From Dendrocalamus latiflorus (Eukaryota > Streptophyta > Magnoliopsida > Poales > Poaceae): DNA of 64,000 nucleotides. The notes under the pieces were generated by a model. The model was not told where the DNA came from. It saw nothing but the letters and a program-made list of their open reading frames with translations, and did not search any database. The position numbers and the translations under genes were made by a program. How positions within the stretch are numbered: position 1 is the first letter of the stretch; every line of letters begins with the position of its first letter. The stretch is from assembly GCA_017311315.1 (NCBI GenBank), contig CM029617.1, positions 11,869,075 to 11,933,074 on the forward strand. The letters run 5' to 3'. Shown in pieces: positions 57,295 to 64,000 of the stretch.

Positions 57295-58423
57295 GAGCAT
57301 CTCCAAGAGATAATCCATAATAGGTAGGCTAAACTTCATATTTAGAGAGTCAAAAGGCTAATCTATACTTCCTATACATCCCCCTCTACAGCAGCCTTTC
57401 TATTTTGGATTATCACAATTTCAAATCGGGCCTGGGCCGTTGCATCTGGGCAGTTGAGGTCGGCCAGCATATCGTCGTGCCTGGACTCGCGAGTCGCGAC
57501 CACACGCACAGGCGCTGTCCTGGGGCGATCGCGATCACTGCAAGGTCGGCGATCTTGTTTGCTGCAGCATCCTCGCGGCAGGCGTCGAGGGCGATCGGGT
57601 CTGTCCATCGCCGCAGCGCTGCGATCCCGTCCTGTCGAGGCCGCGTCCTCGCCTCCGTCCTATCGACACCGCGTCCTCGCGGCAGGCGTCGAGGGCGATC
57701 CCGTCCTATCCATCGCCGCAGCAGGGTGATCCCATCCTGTCCATCGCAGCAGCGCAGTCCGAAGAAGCCTCGTTGTCCAGTAACGCGTCCTCGACTCCTC
57801 GTCACGTACTCTTCCATCTGGCAGGCAATCGATCTCATATATATGTGCCCTTGTATTCAAGTATTGCTATGTGCCGCTATGACAACTCAAGGCACATATA
57901 TGTGCCCCTGTATTCAAGTATTGCCGGCACATGCTATGTGCCGCTATGACAATTCAAGGCACATATATATGCCCCTGTATTCAAGGATTGCCGGCACATG
58001 ATTTATGCCATGATACTTTTTAGTGGCACATAGTTAATCTTTTCGCAGCTAATAGTATGTGCCATGCATTACTTGCCGGCACATGTTTTTGCCCTCATCG
58101 TGCTATAGGACGACATATAGTATGATAGAAGCAGGGGGAAGGCGGCAGCGGAAGGGACCAGCGGGAAGAGCTCGAGCGGGAGCGCGGGAGGTGAATTGGC
58201 GCGCGGGAAGGAACGCGGGAGGAGGGCGATTTCGCCGGGAGAGCGCGCGAGGGAGGCAACTGGCGAGCGAAGTCCGTACGCCAGGAATACACTGCGGAAC
58301 CAAAGGAATAGCGAGCGAGGCAAAATAGCGAGACATGTACAGTACCTGTTGGAGGACTAATTAGCCCTTAAATAATCTAAAATAGCATTGGAATGATATT
58401 TACATTACCTGTTGGACCTGCTC
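57295..58423. mobile_element. PIF/Harbinger-class non-autonomous element, 1129 bp
   Basis: Left GAGCATCTCCAAGAG and right CTGTTGGACCTGCTC are inverted with about three mismatches. TAA flanks both sides (57292-57294, 58424-58426). The interior is GC-rich, with repeated CGATCCCGTCCTATCCATCG-type text near 57600-57760 and GCGCGCGGGAGG-type text near 58190-58260. No transposase. Confidence 0.75.
57835..58020. repeat. Three tandem copies of a 59-68 bp unit
   Basis: Units start CATATATATGTGCCC at 57835, 57894 and 57962 and include TGTATTCAAGTATTGC. The second and third have an extra CCGGCACATG. Confidence 0.85.
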
Positions 58424-58426
58424 TAA

Positions 58427-59400
58427 CTGGCTTATTTTTCACTGTAACTGATGGTGACTTATTTGGCATAATTAAATTTTAAAAATAAAAAAAAATAAGT
58501 TAGTCCATCACAGACAATACGAAGGAATACAGAAAAAAGGCAAAAAAGCTAAAAAATTAGAAAAAAAATAAAATTAAAAAATAGTGAATTAAAAGTCAGA
58601 AGCTGAAACTGAAACGAGTAGTTAATCTGAATGATCTACTCTTTCTTTAGGGTCTGAAGATGTTTTTGTTTCCCTTCTTTTTTTTTCCCTCTAAATGCAG
58701 CTTTGCATTTTAAAGAAACTGGCTAGCTTATTTTCATCCCAATCCTGAGGCAATGCTCTCCAGGATTTGTTGAGTGTTTGGTCCATGAAGTAAGTTTTGG
58801 TTCTTGAGAATCCAAGTCATAGCGTGTTTGGCATGACATAAGCTAAACAGTTGTTAAATAACATCAGGCTCATCCTCAACTAATCCAGCAATGTGCATAT
58901 GGCTATAAAAAACATGCTAGAAGAGCAAGACTACAAGAGTATTCGGTACCAAGCCTTTCGCGAAGACCAAATCCCAATAAATTTGGATAAAACCGGAGCT
59001 GCCGCAATTACATCATCTAAGATCGTACTGACAAGATACTTCCAACGCTGGTTTGGCATAAGTCATGGATCACAAGAACAGAGAAGTGCAATGGAATCGA
59101 AACAGAGAGATGTTGCTTCGTTATTCTTTTCTGCAACGTTAATACTACACAATGTGACAGGATCACAGGACAGCCAATATCAGAGCAAGCTAAATGTCAG
59201 ATTTCGCTGCCAGTTCTATGTACCCGTTCTCTTCCAAAGTGAGCCTTTTGCCCATTCAGACCTCAAGGCGTGTTGTATCACATGGTACAAACATATTACA
59301 CCTAACACGGCATTATGTAGGAACTGCTGACATGTAGACAGAAAAGTATACATAGTCCACATGTCAGAAGCACTGTGTACAGATGATTCTCAGTTGCTAC
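58427..59400. other. No gene recognised; between the PIF element and the DGAT1 3' end
   Basis: A plus-strand ORF of 145 codons (58893-59330) lacks a recognisable domain. A-rich and T-rich runs near 58470-58700. It could be part of an unrecognised relic. Confidence 0.4.
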
Positions 59401-59474
59401 TCACATCACTGAGACATCATTAGTAATATACACTGCTACTTACATCACTGAGACATCATTAGTAATATACACGC
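59399..59474. repeat. Tandem duplication of about 39 bp
   Basis: Two copies of ACATCACTGAGACATCATTA followed by GTAATATACAC, downstream of the DGAT1 stop. Confidence 0.85.
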
Positions 59475-59622
59475 CACATCGCCAACATGAGAAGCATGGA
59501 TTGGGAACATGGCGAGCTGACTAGCTGACAGCTGATGGTGAAACCGTAAGAAGGCAGCTGTTTCCTTGCGGCGAGTCAATTTGCTTCTGATGATCTGTAT
59601 TATAGTACATGTTTCAACAGAG

Positions 59623-62600
59623 CTACCTATTTGTCCGGGCTTGCCTGTTCATGACATCATGGTAGTATAAAAGAACACACATTGGTTGCCCAAGTATGCT
59701 GAAGAAGAACCAAAATATCATGTTGCCAACCTGTCAAGTTCAATAGAGTTTAGGCAAGATTATGCCAAGCAATGGCAGATGGGGGAAATTTTGTAATATG
59801 CATGACATACCATTGTGTTCTTGAATTTATCTTGAAGGTATTTCGTCAAGAATACCAGGGGAATCTGGGGAAGACAGACATCAACAACATCATATGATAC
59901 CGGTGGGAAAGCAGAGATATCCAGGACAGCGGTTAGGACAAGCATAGCATGGATGCGAGACTAAGTGCATGCATGTCTCCAGCTCATGCATGAGCACTCT
60001 GACCATTCTGTTGCACCTCAATTTGTACCAATTCCAATTTTCTATGGTAAGTTGGTAACAGCTCATTGGGTTTAAGGCCAGTTCTACACGCCACCATAAT
60101 GGCTTGTATGCAAAACACTGATGAAACTTGAGGTTATGGGTTCAAGTCCCTATTCTCCTTTGAATCAAAGATAGGCAGTTCCTCCTACCTATTCTCGCAT
60201 ATTTTAGGATACACATCTCGCCTATTTTAGGATACACAGAGTTATACTTCAAATGATTTATATAGGGGATATATCTATACCTGGAACATGATCCCGATAA
60301 ATGCCCAGAATTTGAAAATGTGGCACGGAACAGCAATACATAGCTGCAAATTGACAAGGACAATGAAGTGAAGAATACAAACAAAATGGCATTGTAACAT
60401 CTTTTCTTTTCAGTATAAGTAAATACATGCAAAATGCAGGCAAAAAGAAATCGGGGTCAAGATTTCATTTGTATCATAGATTTTGCCAGTAGAAGGTTAT
60501 TCGTGTTCAACCTAGAGCATTACTCAATAAAAGCATGGAACCGTGTTTTTTTTTTCAATCTAGCTGGTGACTAGAAAAGAAATCAGAAGTGATAGCTGTG
60601 AGCCTGTAACGATAGAATTCTGGAAGAACTATAGTACCTCATGAAATACAGCTGAAACCAGAAACGAGATGAGAATAGCAACACCCTGCAGTGTAGATAC
60701 AACATGAATTTGAGAAGTAGGTATTGACAAAATCCTATTAGTTCTATTCTCGGGAAAAAGAAAACCATACTAGTTTTGCAAAATTAAGAATATAATAAAC
60801 CAAGAAAAAATTATCTATACTCGTTTGTTTAGGTGAATTTCAGGTATCCTTCCGTTCAACCTTCCATACTATATCCTAGGTTTTTCAATATGTTCATTAC
60901 GTGCCATCTTGTATATTCATCCCATGTTGGTATCCAGTAAACATCCATATTAGCGTAGCAAGAAAATGCATATTAGCATAGCAAATCATTTAGCCATGAG
61001 AATACACCATTTAACCAATAGTATTCTCACAACAGTGTCAACACTTATTCTCTTATTTTCACTAGGACCAAAGTTACAAGATAGAAAATTGAGTGATAAT
61101 ACTCTGTTTAACCCTTTTTCCAGTTTATCTTAACCACCAGATCTGCAAATTTTGACTGTTCACTATATAGCATCGGTGAAACAAGTCAAATGCCAGCTAT
61201 ACATATTTACATTAGACCTCTTTTCCACGGGGCTGAAAAAGATACTTGTAATATAAATGGATTGAATAATTAGTATTTCTGATAATACTAAAATTGGACA
61301 CTGGAAGGAAAAACAGGCATAGCCATTTTTAGATAAACTGAAGAAATTACCTTTGACAACCCATTCCTTATGCATGGAAAATATATATGTCGAATGATCC
61401 ACCTATGAACAGGCTGACAAGAAGTTGACCTATTGTCAGTTACTAGAAGAATATTAATGCCAATTAATTAGACAACAATCTCAGGCTTAGTGACAGGTCT
61501 CATCAGTCATTTGGCTAGAAGGAAAATTGTCGGTTATTCCAGTACAATTAGTCTTAGAGAGTGACTATAGTACATGGGTATGTAAATTATGCACTTTACA
61601 TACACTTTTCCCACCATCCACTAATCATCCTACAAGCGGGAGCGGTGGGGAGTGGAAAAATAGTGAGATGCAAAATTGTTAACTTTTTGTAACTAAAGTT
61701 GTATGTACCATAGCCATCCCCTTATTATTAAGTAAGTAATGGAGTATCCCCAATTTTTTTTAAAAAAAATTGAAGTAATTTGACAATGGAGTTATCAAGA
61801 AGATTACCATATTCCACATTCTCCAGTACTGAGGTATGCCCCAACAGACCATCGCATTTAAAATGCATGGAAATTTAAACAGTGTCAGCTGTTTTCAAAT
61901 TTCTCTAAAAAATAAATAAGATATACTTTTAACAGGTCTTTCACCTCTTCAACTGTTTTGGCATTCCACCAGTCCTTGTAGAATTCACGATCACCAAAAC
62001 AGAGGAGTTCGGCAAGAATGTTCAACCTGTACACAAAAGAAAAATGAATGGAAGCTGCATAAGATGAAAGGTGGAAGTCTGGTGCTGTTTAAAGGTACTT
62101 GGTCTTAAGGCTATACAGAAACTTAAATTTTCTGTTTTGATGAAACCAAGGCTTCCCCCATAGCAGCCATTTATCAGGTAACAATATAACAGCGCAGAGA
62201 GAGAGAGCGAGAGAGATATCTAATTCGCCCAGACTGTCTTATTGTGTGCAAAAGTTACAAAATATGTGACCATGCACAAGGCAATCATCGTAACACAAGT
62301 GATTGGGTAAATATGGTAGGAAATCACAACTATCCAACAAGTTGTGGTACTGTTGGGTCCTCATATGTGGTACCCAACTGGAAGGGAAAAAAACCTAATA
62401 CAGGAGGCGAGACAAAGGTAAGCAAGATACTTACCATAGGTGGAAAAAGCAATAGAACATGCAAAGCCAGACGTATAATGTCGGCACTGATAGTTTCAAG
62501 ACCCTCTCGATAGCATTCAAGAAATTCCCTTTCAATGGATGCTTGGAATTCTTCACAATTGGATTTATGTACTGCAAAATAGGAGATTGAGAATTTTTAT

Positions 62601-63885
62601 GGGAAAAAACCCGTATAAATGAAAGTTACATAAGGAATCGTGTAACAGGCGCACTTGCTCAATTATGAAACCCATCAAGCCTGTAAAAACCAGGCACTTT
62701 ACAAGTTGTCGGATCACCCAGCCTTTTCTAATAAAAGAAGTTCGGGGATAACTTGGCTGCATAATGCATCAGAATGACATCACTCCATGGCTTAACACTG
62801 ATGTAACTAGATAGATGTAACGAACAAATGGATCATATAAACTTGGAATTAAAAAAGAAATGAGAAGCGCTGGTCCAAGAAAAGTACCTGGTAACAAAGT
62901 GTTGGGGCCAACATGAAGTACACTAGACTTTGAAAGGTCGGACCTTTAATGTTCTCAGGATCAATAGAACTGACATGCATAGCACCCTATTATACAGAAT
63001 ACAAAAGGGGATTACTAGTGTGAACAATGAACAAAATGCATGTGACCATAGCCCCAAAGACTAAACTCGACCTGCGGGGGGGAAGAATCCCCCCGGGCAT
63101 TGCTTAAGAAGAAGGTCTTCTCACGCAGACCGAGAAAACCCCCGAACCCCTGCTCCACCCTTACACAGCGGCACCATCGCCCGACCTTGTGAGACTACCG
63201 GCGGATCCTTTGGATCAACGCCTTGGCGGGGCCTTAGACCTGTGCTTTGGTGTGGTAGCAAGCGAGGGGATTTTTTTCCCCCAAGCCTGAAATTCGCTCC
63301 CACTGGGAGTCGAACCCAGGACCTGGGGGGTGCTACTCAGGTCTCTAACCATTGGGCTAGAGACCCTTTCGCGCCCCAAAGACTAAACATCTGACCATCT
63401 ACACAAAAGCACAACATGAGGAGCTAGACAAACAATGTTAATCTTCCTGATAGAAAAAATAAATTCACTGGCATTTCATTTCCTTGTGTATTAAATGAAA
63501 CTACATAGAAAAAGTTGAGGAAAGAACACCAGAAACAAGTTTAAACAGGAAGTAGATCATGATCCAGTCTCTGTAGAAGGATTTTACCAGTAAAAGGAAT
63601 AAATAAAAATTATTGGTCAACAATTCACAATTGACAAACGTGTTAGCCTAAAATCTAAACTGCTTAAGATAATGCCTTTGTATCGGTCTTCTATGTTTCA
63701 AAAGCCCATAACTGTAATAATCATGAAACTGTGAAACATAAGAATTCTCCTGCAACCCTACCTTTTCAATACTTTTTGACAATACCCTTATATCATAATT
63801 TGTATGGGCAAAAGAGACAAGCTTCAGCCAAATAATGCTTGCAAGAAACATTAACACAAATCCAGACAACACTGCTGAGTCACAC
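59623..63885 (-). CDS. DGAT1: Diacylglycerol O-acyltransferase 1, C-terminal eleven exons
   Basis: Exons in gene order: 63762-63885, 62888-62986, 62655-62756, 62435-62571, 61945-62026, 61808-61828, 61351-61413, 60638-60685, 60281-60343, 59811-59864, 59623-59730. All junctions are GT-AG and in phase, giving 299 residues and a TAG. DGAT1 is an ER membrane enzyme of the MBOAT family that joins acyl-CoA to diacylglycerol, the last step of oil synthesis. Seen: CDSAVLSGFVLMFLASIIWL, YFMLAPTLCYQPSYPR, FGDREFYKDWWNAKTVEE (the FYxDWWN motif), HRWIIRHIYFPC, and FLVSAVFHE with the catalytic His. It ends GQPMCVLLYYHDVMNRQART. One residue is unusual: LCFGDREF where Arg is usual before FGDREF. The N-terminal exons lie beyond 64000. 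The gene looks functional. Introns carry at least one SINE. Confidence 0.95.
60070..60170 (+). repeat. tRNA-like segment in a DGAT1 intron, possible old SINE
   Basis: GGGTTCAAGTCCC at 60138-60150 matches a polymerase III B box, and AATGGCTTGTATGC at 60099-60112 loosely matches an A box. No target duplication or tail was found. Confidence 0.35.
63067..63372 (-). mobile_element. Au-type SINE in a DGAT1 intron
   Basis: On the minus strand, the tRNA-like head has an A box (TAGCCCAATGGTTAGAGACC) and a B box (GGGTTCGACTCCC), followed by GGGAGCGAATTTCAGGCTTG, CAAAGCACAGGTCTAAGGCC, TGCGTGAGAAGACCTTCTTC and CCCGCAGGTCGAG. This matches the Au SINE of grasses in order and content. A perfect 16-bp duplication GCCCCAAAGACTAAAC flanks it (63051-63066, 63373-63388), so it is a full-length insertion in the intron at 62987-63761. 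Confidence 0.92.
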
Positions 63886-64000
63886 CTGAAAAGATTCAAA
63901 TGTAACAACTTAGAATCCAGAATTTATGCAAGAAACACTAGAAATAACATTTCTTGATATAATCAACACATTAACCTAAACTATACAAGTATAATGCATG

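Noticed and set aside
58893..59330. A 145-codon plus-strand ORF near DGAT1
   Set aside because: Text looks random, and the region holds no known motif; it runs opposite to the DGAT1 gene end.

Overview
This window is nuclear DNA from a grass (Poaceae). The support is its interrupted genes with GT-AG introns, plant U2 snRNA genes with a plant-type upstream element and TATA box, grass-type transposons (PIF/Tourist, Stowaway, Mutator, CACTA, hAT, a Micron-like MITE, an Au-type SINE) and two host genes whose proteins resemble grass homologues. I cannot name the species. There are no operons, CRISPR arrays or bacterial features. Most of the sequence is layered transposable elements.

Layout. 1-1412: a Copia retrotransposon on the minus strand (gag plus LTR). 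1413-5950: two diverged copies of a U2 snRNA gene in a duplicated unit. Between them lie a 1.4-kb minisatellite with a 13-bp unit and broken pieces of an aspartic protease gene and a PPR gene. 6230-13660: fragments of a GlcAT14-type glycosyltransferase gene, split by a 5.8-kb LTR insertion, then a truncated-haemoglobin (GLB3) gene and an unidentified gene, all on the plus strand. 14040-20172: tandem repeats, a decayed Mutator-like transposase, a plant mobile domain fragment, an intact 199-codon unknown ORF, and CACTA-type subterminal repeats. 21107-22639: two PIF/Harbinger-class elements with TAA target duplications.

24106-41539 is the first real host gene: a cysteine synthase (O-acetylserine (thiol)lyase) family member of seven exons. 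They join without a break into 340 codons, although two introns have grown to 4.5 and 11.1 kb by insertion of an LTR element, Copia remnants, LINE pieces, a Stowaway MITE and a CACTA derivative. A probable solo LTR sits 89 bp past its stop codon.

44083-56416 is mostly transposons: a hAT MITE, a 5'-truncated LINE, a gypsy pol relic, a Micron-like MITE in a (TA)n tract, and a complete-ended 4-kb hAT element that carries a small Mutator-type MITE. The hAT element landed in the leader of a DUF3511 gene, which itself now has two stop codons. 57295-58423 is another PIF-class element.

59623-63885 (minus strand) holds the last eleven exons of a DGAT1 gene, the enzyme of the final step of triacylglycerol synthesis. 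The gene continues beyond the window and carries an Au-type SINE in one intron. The two host genes are metabolically unrelated and nothing suggests they act together. I found no new multi-gene system. The most interesting items are the altered substrate loop of the cysteine synthase, the transfer of a U2 5' end into a neighbouring promoter, the multi-gene fragment clusters, the transposase next to a plant mobile domain, and several insertions whose removal restores a host reading frame exactly.
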